This document shows, piece after piece, positions 43,604 through 51,566 of a stretch of DNA of 64,000 nucleotides. A program made the position numbers and the translations under genes. The first letter of the stretch is position 1, and every line of letters starts with the position of its first letter. The DNA is taken from assembly GCA_046546095.1 (NCBI GenBank), contig JBKGYK010000001.1, forward strand, positions 1-64,000, in the 5' to 3' direction. The stretch comes from JAQIBY01 sp046546095 (GTDB taxonomy: Bacteria > Bacteroidota > Bacteroidia > Bacteroidales > ML635J-15). The notes under the pieces are model-generated. The model was not told where the DNA came from. It worked only from the letters and a program-made list of their open reading frames with translations, and ran no database searches.

Positions 43604-45338
43604 GTTCATGAATTTGCTGCTTTCCTTTCCGGCGATGCATTTTTTTTATGTTTTTTTCATCGTCACGGGATGTTTCAATAAAAGGAGCGTGGATATAAAA
43701 CATAGTGTTCATTTGTTTCCTTTCAGAATCTTTCACATCAGAAACTGCTGCTTTTTTCCGCACAGGCGGATAATAAAGGAAATAATTTTCATCGTAAAAC
43801 ACCAGACGATAGAGGTTATGCAGCATCAGATAATCCATACCGGCAAAATCATAATCGGCTTTGGCCTTGCGTGTAGGTTCTGTGGTGGGCCAGACAATAC
43901 GTGAAGATGTACACCAATGCACTGAGTATCCTTTTTTGGTGGTATCGGAAAAAGGACCGTTTTCAGGAGCTTCAAGCAACAAATCGGCAAACCAGGTAGA
44001 ATCTGCAACCCATGCCTCACTCCCTTTGTAGTAATCCTTGAGCCCCTCTTTGTTGAGCAGGTAATTGGTCAGTACATAGTAGCGGTATTCTTCAGGATTT
44101 CCAAGATTGCGCAGGGCTTCAATCACAGGCTCGCGCTGCCCGTGGACATTGCCAAAAGCTGCCAGTGAACGGGTTTTATTGTCATCCCAGTTGCGCGGTA
44201 ATGCAATGGCTGCTCCGAAAGGCAATTTCAACTCTTTATAAAACACCGTCTCAAAAAGCCATTTTGTAAATCCCCGTCCGGAACCTTCAAAATGCAAATC
44301 ATTTCTGCCGGTAATTTCCTGCACAGTTTCAGCAAATCCGTATGCATTCACCAGAATCCCAAAATCTTCGCCAGAGCCTTCCCGCACGGGATGCTCCGTT
44401 ACGGGATTCATAATATACCAGCGGGTAGCCATCAGTTTTAAAAACTCTACTGGCCGGATTTTGCCCATGCCATACCAGGGTTTAAAAACCATGGATGCCT
44501 GTTTTTTATCCTGATGCAGATTGCTGTACAAGCGAAGGCTCATGTCTTTTGCCCAGCTCCTGAAATCAATTGTATCCCCTGTCATAATGCCTTTCGACCT
44601 CAGGTAATCCGGTATCATATCATTCACAAACCGCACCGGGATATCCTTAACGGACTCTCTGGACAGAAAGTGCTCCATGATAGCCATGGCCTCCAGGTGA
44701 TGTACTATCACATCCTGACTCAAACCCTGCATTGGAATGGTTCCTTTCTGAAAAATGGATTTATAACGGTTGGTTCCGGTATATTGCTCATCCGCTTTAC
44801 CCAATTCAAATCCGAAATGTTTATGATTAGCCTGCCAAAATCCAAAACTCACATCATCACGAATCATAAAACCATTGATATCTGCGGGATAACGGATATA
44901 GTTACTGATAGAGTCACCTTCATGCAGAATTTTTTTGTTGTGATAAGTGCGCAAATTATATTCCGAATACAAATCCAGCCGTTCCAGCGCCAGCATGGCA
45001 TAATACAATTGGGCGAGGCTGTGCTCATAATCTTCTTTGTTTCGTTTTAACAATTCGATTTCTGTCACAAGGAAAGAGATGTAATTATTAACGTTACTGT
45101 TCCCATCACTCCAGCCCAGGATATCGCGGCCCCATTTGTTGGTACGCCTGTCTACGGCAGGAATATTTACGCCATAATATTCAACGTCTTCACTGACAAT
45201 CAAAAACTCATTTTCCAGCCTTTCCCTGTAATCGTTGTATTTTGCCATCATCCCGATATGGGGATAATCCTGAGCATGAGTAAGCAAAGGCCAGGCCGTT
45301 ACCAAAAAAACCAGTATGAGCCTGCAATTATTTTGCAT
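43581..45338 (-). CDS. Large secreted protein of unknown function
   Basis: A 585-residue protein with a clear signal peptide (MQNNCRLILVFLVTAWPLL..., ending THAQ). I do not recognise the family. The mature part is rich in Trp, Tyr and His and mostly helical in character. Conserved-looking stretches are WGRDILGWSDGNSN, GFWQANHKHFGFELGKAD and FGAAIALPRNWDDNKTR, loosely recalling an alpha/alpha-barrel hydrolase, but no catalytic motif is certain. In-frame starts at 45407 and 45362 exist; the ATG at 45338 gives the best signal peptide and overlaps the CDF exporter stop by 11 bp. Its 3' end overlaps the HExxH gene. Confidence 0.75.
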   Translation of the reverse strand: MQNNCRLILVFLVTAWPLLTHAQDYPHIGMMAKYNDYRERLENEFLIVSEDVEYYGVNIPAVDRRTNKWGRDILGWSDGNSNVNNYISFLVTEIELLKRNKEDYEHSLAQLYYAMLALERLDLYSEYNLRTYHNKKILHEGDSISNYIRYPADINGFMIRDDVSFGFWQANHKHFGFELGKADEQYTGTNRYKSIFQKGTIPMQGLSQDVIVHHLEAMAIMEHFLSRESVKDIPVRFVNDMIPDYLRSKGIMTGDTIDFRSWAKDMSLRLYSNLHQDKKQASMVFKPWYGMGKIRPVEFLKLMATRWYIMNPVTEHPVREGSGEDFGILVNAYGFAETVQEITGRNDLHFEGSGRGFTKWLFETVFYKELKLPFGAAIALPRNWDDNKTRSLAAFGNVHGQREPVIEALRNLGNPEEYRYYVLTNYLLNKEGLKDYYKGSEAWVADSTWFADLLLEAPENGPFSDTTKKGYSVHWCTSSRIVWPTTEPTRKAKADYDFAGMDYLMLHNLYRLVFYDENYFLYYPPVRKKAAVSDVKDSERKQMNTMFYIHAPFIETSRDDEKNIKKMHRRKGKQQIHELNNQPPR

Positions 45339-46191
45339 CCACCTGAATGGTTGGTTCAACATCAAGTTTTTCTCTGATAGCCACACGTACTTTTTGTTGA
45401 ATTTCATTTACCTGATACAGGGACATATCACCAGGCAATGAGATATGAAAAGTCAGTTCATCGTGGTCGCCGTATGAATGCACATGGAAATGGTGAGAAA
45501 GAACATCAAAGCCGGCGACATTGTTGGCAATTTCCCTTACCTGTTTTACAAGATTTCCATCGGGTTTTCTTCCCAAAATCACATCAATTGCTTTGACGAT
45601 GATGCGCCAGGCTGTGTAAAATATTATCAGGGCAACAAGAATCCCAAGCACACCATCAATCCACCAGGCATACTTTTGAAACATGATTCCAATCAAAATC
45701 ACCACTGAAGATATGGCGTCACTTCGATGATGCCATGCATCAGCTTTCAGTGTCAAAGAATTGAGTTTTTTGCCCACGTACAGTGAATACTGTGCCATGC
45801 CTTCTTTCACCAGCAGGGAAATGATGGTAACGACAATGGCCAGAGTTCCGAAATATGTGGATTCTTTTGAAATCAGTTTCTTGATGGCCTCAATACCAAA
45901 ATTTGCACCTATTCCGATGAGAATCACACCGATAATAATTGAAGCTACCAGTCTAAAACGGCCATGTCCGTATGGATGCATCATATCGGGAGGCTTATTG
46001 GCTGCTTTGTAAAACACGAGCAGAACAATGGACGAAGCAGAATCGCTAAGTGTGTGCCAGGCATCTGCCATGAGTGCAACACTACCACTGACAACACCAG
46101 CCCAAAGCTTTAGGACAAAAAGCAAGACATTGCCTGCAACAGCAATCCATCCGGCCAACATAGCCTTTCCATATGATACCTTGCTGGACAT
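45328..46191 (-). CDS. Cation diffusion facilitator (metal exporter)
   Basis: A 287-residue CDF transporter that exports Zn2+, Fe2+ or a similar divalent metal by proton exchange. Six hydrophobic helices carry the two metal-site motifs ALMADAWHTLSDSASS (helix 2) and LKADAWHHRSDAISS (helix 5). A cytoplasmic ZT-dimer domain (about 210-287; HHFHVHSYGDHDELTFHISLPG) follows. The HxxxD pattern at both sites is typical of zinc/iron-type members. Its stop overlaps the start of the secreted protein downstream, so the two are expressed together. Confidence 0.94.
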   Translation of the reverse strand: MSSKVSYGKAMLAGWIAVAGNVLLFVLKLWAGVVSGSVALMADAWHTLSDSASSIVLLVFYKAANKPPDMMHPYGHGRFRLVASIIIGVILIGIGANFGIEAIKKLISKESTYFGTLAIVVTIISLLVKEGMAQYSLYVGKKLNSLTLKADAWHHRSDAISSVVILIGIMFQKYAWWIDGVLGILVALIIFYTAWRIIVKAIDVILGRKPDGNLVKQVREIANNVAGFDVLSHHFHVHSYGDHDELTFHISLPGDMSLYQVNEIQQKVRVAIREKLDVEPTIQVDAK

Positions 46192-46238
46192 TCTTTGCTA
46201 AATTAGCACAAAAACATCAAAGTCAAAAACAACAGATA

Positions 46239-46667
46239 CTATTCTTTTTTCGAGAGTTGTTTACTGACAGCCGCCTGAAGTGTTTCTTTTTGCTGCAGTC
46301 CGATTTCTTTCCATATTTCTTGTCCGTTCTGAAAGATAATGATGGTGGGAATGCTTCTTACCTGATATTTGGCAGCGATTCTGGGAAAGGCATCTACATC
46401 CAGTTTCAGGACACGAATCTCATCTTTCATTTCTGTACTTAGCTCGCTCACAATGGGTCCCTGAATTTTACAAGGACGGCACCAGTCTGCATAAAAATCC
46501 ACCACAACCGGTTTGTCAGCCTTTATGTGTTCATAGAATTCTTCAGCATTCTCAACAACAATCACATCTCCGTCAGGTTCACCTGCACCACATGACATTA
46601 CAGATGCAAACAATAAGGCCACAAACAAAACTGTCAACGATAATTTACCCGGATTTTTCATTTTCAT
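46239..46667 (-). CDS. Thioredoxin-like lipoprotein
   Basis: A 142-residue envelope thioredoxin. A lipoprotein signal ends in SVMSC; a thioredoxin domain follows (about 40-140) with active site WCRPC (FYADWCRPCKIQGP), the VDAFPRIAAKYQVRSIPT segment and its cis-Pro. It is predicted to reduce or isomerise disulfides on the periplasmic side. It overlaps the upstream DUF6132 gene by 23 bp; a second ATG at 46661 is also possible. Confidence 0.92.
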   Translation of the reverse strand: MKMKNPGKLSLTVLFVALLFASVMSCGAGEPDGDVIVVENAEEFYEHIKADKPVVVDFYADWCRPCKIQGPIVSELSTEMKDEIRVLKLDVDAFPRIAAKYQVRSIPTIIIFQNGQEIWKEIGLQQKETLQAAVSKQLSKKE

Positions 46668-46881
46668 TTCTCTTTTTAGTTATCCATGTATCAATACTGT
46701 CTCCAATAACCCAACCCAGCAAGCCGCCAAGCGCCATATCGTAATACCACAATTTTTTTAGCGGACAGGCTCCACTGGCACAGCCCACGTAGTAGTAATA
46801 CAAAAAACCTGCCAATAAGCCGACCATGGTCAACCAAAAGGCAATGGGATGCTTTTTGTAAAAATATTTTATTTTATTCAT
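46645..46881 (-). CDS. DUF6132-like small membrane protein
   Basis: A 78-residue protein with two hydrophobic helices (about 13-30 and 47-63) and the characteristic YYYVGCASGACPLKK loop between them, containing two cysteines. Such proteins in Bacteroidota and other anaerobes are of unknown function and often lie beside thioredoxin or rhodanese genes. Its end overlaps the thioredoxin lipoprotein gene, suggesting the loop cysteines could be a redox substrate of that thioredoxin (inference). Confidence 0.8.
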   Translation of the reverse strand: MNKIKYFYKKHPIAFWLTMVGLLAGFLYYYYVGCASGACPLKKLWYYDMALGGLLGWVIGDSIDTWITKKRNENEKSG

Positions 46882-46978
46882 AAATTTCTAAAAGTGCTAA
46901 ACAGGCAGGCTGCTTTTTTGTTCATAAAATAAAGACAAAGATTTCAGATTAAAACATTATCTTTAAAAAAATCATCAT

Positions 46979-47506
46979 ATGGCACTTATAAAAAAAGTAC
47001 GCAACATCAGTCCGCAAATTGGCAGAGACTGTTTTCTGGCAGAAACAGCGGTTATAATCGGAGACGTTAAGATTGGCAACAACTGCAGCATTTGGTACAA
47101 CACTGTGCTTCGGGGTGATGTGAATTCCATAAATATCGGAAACAATGTAAACATTCAGGATGGTGCTGTGCTTCATACTTTATTCAAAAAATCAACCATA
47201 CAGATTGGAAATAAAGTAAGTATCGCTCACAACGTCACTCTACACGGTGCTGAAATTCATGATTTTGCACTCATAGGCATAGGTGCCATCATTCTGGATC
47301 ATGCTGTAATCGGGAAACATGCCATCATCGCGGCCAACTCCCTTGTAAAAGCCGGCACTGAAGTAGAGCCCTACTCTGTTTATGCAGGCATTCCGGCAAA
47401 AAAAATCAAAGATGTTGATCCGGAACAGACGCATGAGATGAATGAAAGAATCGCAAATAATTATGTAAAATACGCTGGGTGGTACAAAGAAGCTGATAGT
47501 TGGTAA
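46979..47506 (+). CDS. Gamma-class carbonic anhydrase-like protein (left-handed beta-helix)
   Basis: A 175-residue hexapeptide-repeat protein of the gamma-carbonic anhydrase/YrdA group. Repeats run from about residue 15 to 140 (CSIWYNTVLRGDVNSINIGNN). Candidate zinc ligands are the His of GAVLHTL and the two His of IAHNVTLHG. Family members are trimers binding zinc or iron at subunit interfaces; hydration of CO2 is proven for only some. It is a single gene divergent from the DUF6132/thioredoxin pair. Confidence 0.93.
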   Translation: MALIKKVRNISPQIGRDCFLAETAVIIGDVKIGNNCSIWYNTVLRGDVNSINIGNNVNIQDGAVLHTLFKKSTIQIGNKVSIAHNVTLHGAEIHDFALIGIGAIILDHAVIGKHAIIAANSLVKAGTEVEPYSVYAGIPAKKIKDVDPEQTHEMNERIANNYVKYAGWYKEADSW

Positions 47507-47643
47507 ATAGCACATCTGACAAAATTTGGTTTGTAGGGCATATGAAAGTCAGGGAATCAAAAAAAGAACATCAGTTAGCGTATTTTTTCTTATTTTAGCA
47601 AGGTAGATACAGTGGTATCTATCCAGATAAACAATAACTAATT

Positions 47644-49536
47644 ATGTGTGGAATAACAGGTGTATTTTCGTTCAACCGGGCAGGTACAGATTTTGACAGG
47701 TACACGCAAAAAGCAGTGGAAACGCTAAAGATGCGTGGTCCGGACATTCAAATAACCCACAGTGACGGTCCGGTAAGCATTGGCCATTCCAGGCTGTCAA
47801 TCATTGACCCGGGAGAACAAAGCAATCAACCTTTCCTGAGCAGGGACGGCAGAATAGCCGTTGCTTTCAACGGGGAGTTTTACAATCACAAATCATTCAG
47901 AAAAGAGCTCCGGCACGAGGGCTATGAATTCACCACCGAATCCGATGCAGAAGTGGTACTTCAATTGTACCGGAAGTGCGGCTCTGACTTTGTCAGATAT
48001 ATCAATGGTTGCTTTGCTCTGGCCATATGGGACAGTAACAAATCGCAGCTTTTCATTGCCCGTGACAGAATGGGTATAAAGCCTCTCTACTATTACCATG
48101 GAGATGATTTTTTGGCCTTTGGCTCTGAAATGAAGGCACTTTTGTCCTATCCTGTACCCAGAAACCTTGATACTGCCAGCCTGTATGCATATTTCCAGCT
48201 CAATTACATTCCGGACAACCGGAGTATGTTACAGGATGTTTACATGCTCAGACCTGGCAGCAGTATGATTATTACACGTGAAGGCATTACAGAAAACACA
48301 TGGTACCGTCTCCCCCGGAAGGAGATTGGTCAAACGCCGGAGTTTTCCTACGAAGAAGCCATCACTGAACTCAGAAAGCAGCTTGACAATTCTGTCAGCC
48401 GCAGGCTGATGTCGGATGTTCCTCTGGGTACTTTTCTCAGTGGCGGCATAGACTCTTCCGTAGTGACTGCCCTGGCAACACAGCACAGCAAGAACCTTCA
48501 TACCTACTCTCTGGGGTTCAAAGATGAAGCCTGGTTTGATGAAACTGAAAAGGCAGAAATGCTGGCAAAAAAGTTCAACACAAATCACCACAGTTTCAAA
48601 ATCAGCAATCAGGATATGCTGAATGACCTTCCTGAGGTACTGAATTATCTCGATGAACCATTTGCAGATTCTTCAGCACTCGCAGTATACAGTTTGAGCA
48701 AACTTACAGCCAAAGATGTCAGGGTTGCCCTCAGTGGTGATGGTGCTGATGAGCTCTTTGCCGGATACAACAAGCATCTGGCTCACAAAAGAGCCGCCGG
48801 CAAAAGTCCCGGCAACCGCATGCTTAAAGCCGGCGGTTTTCTTTGGAAATCACTCCCGCAATCAAGGCAGGGAAAGATCAGCAATCGATTCAGGCAAATG
48901 AACCGATATTCTGCCGGACTACAGCTCGAGGCCGAAGAAAGGTACTGGCTGTGGTCTAGCCTCAGCAATGAAAAAAACGTATCCGCACTGCTCAGGCTGC
49001 AGCCTGACATGGAAAGCTATCATGCCAGAAAAAACAGCCTGCTGAGCAACATCAAAGCCCGTCCGGATGATTTGCAGGAGATTTTGCATACGGATATGCG
49101 AATGGTATTGCCATACGACATGCTTTACAAGGTGGATATGATGTCAATGGCAAACAGCCTGGAGGTCAGAACCCCTTTCCTTGACCATCACGTGGTGGAC
49201 TTTGCATTCAGCTTGCCATTTGAGTATAAGCTGTATCAATCCAGCAAAAAACGCATATTAAAGGACAGTTTTGCCGGAGAGATTCCTGCAGAACTGCTTA
49301 AAAAACCAAAACAGGGTTTTGAAGTACCCTTGCTGAAATGGTTCCGCAATGACCTGGCAGGCAAGCTTGAAAAAGAAGTATTTAACCGGGAATTTCTGGA
49401 AGAACAGGGGATTTTCCAGCCTGAAGCTGTCATGCAGATGAAAAGACAACTGCACAGCAAAAATCCCGGAGACATACATGCCCGCATTTGGGCATTGCTG
49501 GTATTTCAAAACTGGTACAGAAAAACCATTATCTAA
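47644..49536 (+). CDS. asnB: Asparagine synthase (glutamine-hydrolysing) heading a polysaccharide operon
   Basis: A 630-residue AsnB-type amidotransferase. The N-terminal glutaminase has Cys2 as nucleophile (MCGITGVF) and FNGEFYNHKSFRKEL. The C-terminal synthetase domain has the PP-loop SGGIDSS (266-272) and LSGDGADELFAGY. AsnB makes asparagine from aspartate, but paralogues in polysaccharide loci are thought to amidate sugar or peptide carboxyls. The stop overlaps the next gene by 1 bp, and four genes further on are export components, so a role in surface-polymer decoration is plausible here. Confidence 0.93.
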   Translation: MCGITGVFSFNRAGTDFDRYTQKAVETLKMRGPDIQITHSDGPVSIGHSRLSIIDPGEQSNQPFLSRDGRIAVAFNGEFYNHKSFRKELRHEGYEFTTESDAEVVLQLYRKCGSDFVRYINGCFALAIWDSNKSQLFIARDRMGIKPLYYYHGDDFLAFGSEMKALLSYPVPRNLDTASLYAYFQLNYIPDNRSMLQDVYMLRPGSSMIITREGITENTWYRLPRKEIGQTPEFSYEEAITELRKQLDNSVSRRLMSDVPLGTFLSGGIDSSVVTALATQHSKNLHTYSLGFKDEAWFDETEKAEMLAKKFNTNHHSFKISNQDMLNDLPEVLNYLDEPFADSSALAVYSLSKLTAKDVRVALSGDGADELFAGYNKHLAHKRAAGKSPGNRMLKAGGFLWKSLPQSRQGKISNRFRQMNRYSAGLQLEAEERYWLWSSLSNEKNVSALLRLQPDMESYHARKNSLLSNIKARPDDLQEILHTDMRMVLPYDMLYKVDMMSMANSLEVRTPFLDHHVVDFAFSLPFEYKLYQSSKKRILKDSFAGEIPAELLKKPKQGFEVPLLKWFRNDLAGKLEKEVFNREFLEEQGIFQPEAVMQMKRQLHSKNPGDIHARIWALLVFQNWYRKTII

Positions 49537-50720
49537 TGCCAAAAATACTAAGAATAATCAACCGGTTTAACCTCGGCGGCCCTACCTATAATGTGGCCTA
49601 CCTGAGCAAATATATGGCACCGGAATTTGAGACCCTGCTGATCGGAGGTAAGAACGGCAAGACAGAGGGCTCTTCAAATTACATTGTACAAAACCTTGGT
49701 CTGCATCCCATCATCATTCCTGAAATGCAAAGAGAAATCAGCTACCGCAATGACTATCTTGCTTATCAGAAAATCAAAAACATCATTAAAAGGTATCAGC
49801 CTGATATTGTACATACCCACGCTTCAAAAGCCGGTGTACTTGGCCGCTTGGCTGCCAGCCGGCAAAATGTTCCTGTCATTGTACATACCTTTCATGGTCA
49901 CGTTTTTCATTCCTATTTCAGCAAATCAAAATCAAGATTTTACAAGGGTATAGAGCGAAATCTGGCAAAAAAAACAAGCAAAATCATTGCCATCAGCGAC
50001 ATTCAAAAACAAGAGCTTTCCATTGACCATGGTATAGCCGCAGAGAAAAATATCAGTGTGATTCCCCTGGGTTTTGATCTGGAAAGATTTCAAACAGATT
50101 ATTGTTCAAAACGACACAGTTTCAGGGAGCATTACGGCATTGCTGATGATGTTGTTTCCATTGGCATTGTTGGACGCCTTGTTAGCGTAAAAAATCACGA
50201 GCTTTTCATCAATGCTCTGGCCAGGGTTAGGCAAGTTACCAATAAAAAATTTGAAGCCTATATCATAGGTGATGGGGAGCTTAAAGAAAAACTGATTGCT
50301 CAGGCAAGAAACAGCGGTTTGACTGTCAGTGAAAATCCTGCCAAAGGCTTAACCGCTGAGATCAACTTCACTTCATGGATAAAAAATATCGACTGGGCGT
50401 TTGCGGGGCTGGATATTGCCTGTCTCACTTCACATAATGAAGGAACACCGGTAAGCCTGATTGAAGCCCAGGCAGCCAACACACCGATTGTATCCACCAA
50501 TGTAGGAGGAATTGAGAACGCAGTAATACCTGGCAGAACGGCTTTACTTTCTGAAACCAACCAATTGGAAGGCTTTTTCAAAAATCTTGTTGAAATGATT
50601 AACAATGAAACACTCAGAAAACATATGGCAACACAGGGGTGGCCTTTTGTGAAAGACAAATTTCACTATACAAGGCTTGTAGGTGATATGACAAAGCTTT
50701 ACAATCAATTAATGCCTTAG
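49536..50720 (+). CDS. GT4-family glycosyltransferase
   Basis: A 394-residue GT-B fold glycosyltransferase transferring a sugar from a nucleotide donor during extracellular polysaccharide synthesis. N-terminal RIINRFNLGGPTYNVAYLS and HTHASKAGVLGR and the C-terminal VGRLVSVKNHELFI with EGTPVSLIEAQAANTPIVSTNVGG are hallmarks of Glycos_transf_4/1. The ATG at 49536 overlaps the asnB stop (TAATG) and fits the family N-terminus, unlike an in-frame start at 49488. The sugar specificity is unknown. Confidence 0.93.
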   Translation: MPKILRIINRFNLGGPTYNVAYLSKYMAPEFETLLIGGKNGKTEGSSNYIVQNLGLHPIIIPEMQREISYRNDYLAYQKIKNIIKRYQPDIVHTHASKAGVLGRLAASRQNVPVIVHTFHGHVFHSYFSKSKSRFYKGIERNLAKKTSKIIAISDIQKQELSIDHGIAAEKNISVIPLGFDLERFQTDYCSKRHSFREHYGIADDVVSIGIVGRLVSVKNHELFINALARVRQVTNKKFEAYIIGDGELKEKLIAQARNSGLTVSENPAKGLTAEINFTSWIKNIDWAFAGLDIACLTSHNEGTPVSLIEAQAANTPIVSTNVGGIENAVIPGRTALLSETNQLEGFFKNLVEMINNETLRKHMATQGWPFVKDKFHYTRLVGDMTKLYNQLMP

Positions 50721-50745
50721 CTGGCTTTTGTTTCATCATTTTTAT

Positions 50746-50753
50746 TACTTTTG
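50746..50753 (+). promoter_or_regulatory. Candidate -7 element ahead of the export genes
   Basis: TACTTTTG matches TAnnTTTG exactly, 21 bp upstream of the Wza-like gene. The nearest TTTG (50727-50730) is only 15 nt away, so the -33 element is doubtful. It could be an internal promoter for the export genes. Confidence 0.4.
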
Positions 50754-50774
50754 AAAAGATAAAATAACCGGCAT

Positions 50775-51560
50775 ATGCTCAGGTACAAAAAGAAAATCAT
50801 CATACTTTTTAGCTTCGTGCTGATAATCATGGGATTTGAGTCTTGTCAAGTACTCAGGCCATCTGAGATGTTTCAGATCGGGGATGATTATCCACTGGCC
50901 GAATTTGAAAGCAGTCAGAAAGAATATAAAATCAAACCCTTTGACAAACTTGCTTTGAGAATAACCACCAACGAAGGTTTTGCTCTGGTCGGTCTGGCAA
51001 ATGACCAAAGATCCGGAGGCAGCGGCAATTCAAATGAAAGACAGCGTGGACTGGAATATCTTGTAGAATACGATGGTCTGATCAAACTTCCAACACTTGG
51101 GCGGGTGAAAATTTCCGGCATGACAATCCGTGAAGCAGAAACCTTTCTTGAAGAAGAATACTCGGAATATTATCAGGAGCCCTTTGTTCTGATGGAAGTA
51201 ACCAACCGGAAAGTAATTATTTTCAAAGACGGGGGTACCAGTGGAACAGTATTGACCATTCCATCAGAGAACCTCACACTGATTGAAGCCCTGGCCCAGT
51301 CAGGAGGCATCACAGATATCAGCAAAGCATACCGCATAAAACTTATCCGGGGTGATTTGACCGGTGATCCCAAGGTATATTATTATGATATATCAGCTCT
51401 GAAAGAATTGCAGGACACTAATATTTTACTGCAGGCCAATGATGTGATTTATGTGGAAAGCAAACCAAAATATGTAAACCGTGTTCTTACAGAAATCAGC
51501 CCGTATTTAACGCTTTTAACTACAGGACTGACAGTATATGGACTTTTCATTGCAAATTAG
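50775..51560 (+). CDS. Polysaccharide export lipoprotein (Wza-like)
   Basis: Outer membrane lipoprotein forming the channel for capsule or EPS export. The 261-residue protein has a lipobox FESC after a hydrophobic signal, a Poly_export domain (about 50-135; YKIKPFDKLALRI, VEYDGLIKLPTLGRVKISGMTIREAE) and an SLBB-like domain (about 145-235; VLTIPSENLTLIEALAQSGGI). A hydrophobic C-terminal segment may be the membrane-spanning helix. It precedes the BY-kinase copolymerase by 6 bp. Confidence 0.94.
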   Translation: MLRYKKKIIILFSFVLIIMGFESCQVLRPSEMFQIGDDYPLAEFESSQKEYKIKPFDKLALRITTNEGFALVGLANDQRSGGSGNSNERQRGLEYLVEYDGLIKLPTLGRVKISGMTIREAETFLEEEYSEYYQEPFVLMEVTNRKVIIFKDGGTSGTVLTIPSENLTLIEALAQSGGITDISKAYRIKLIRGDLTGDPKVYYYDISALKELQDTNILLQANDVIYVESKPKYVNRVLTEISPYLTLLTTGLTVYGLFIAN

Positions 51561-51566
51561 GCATTT

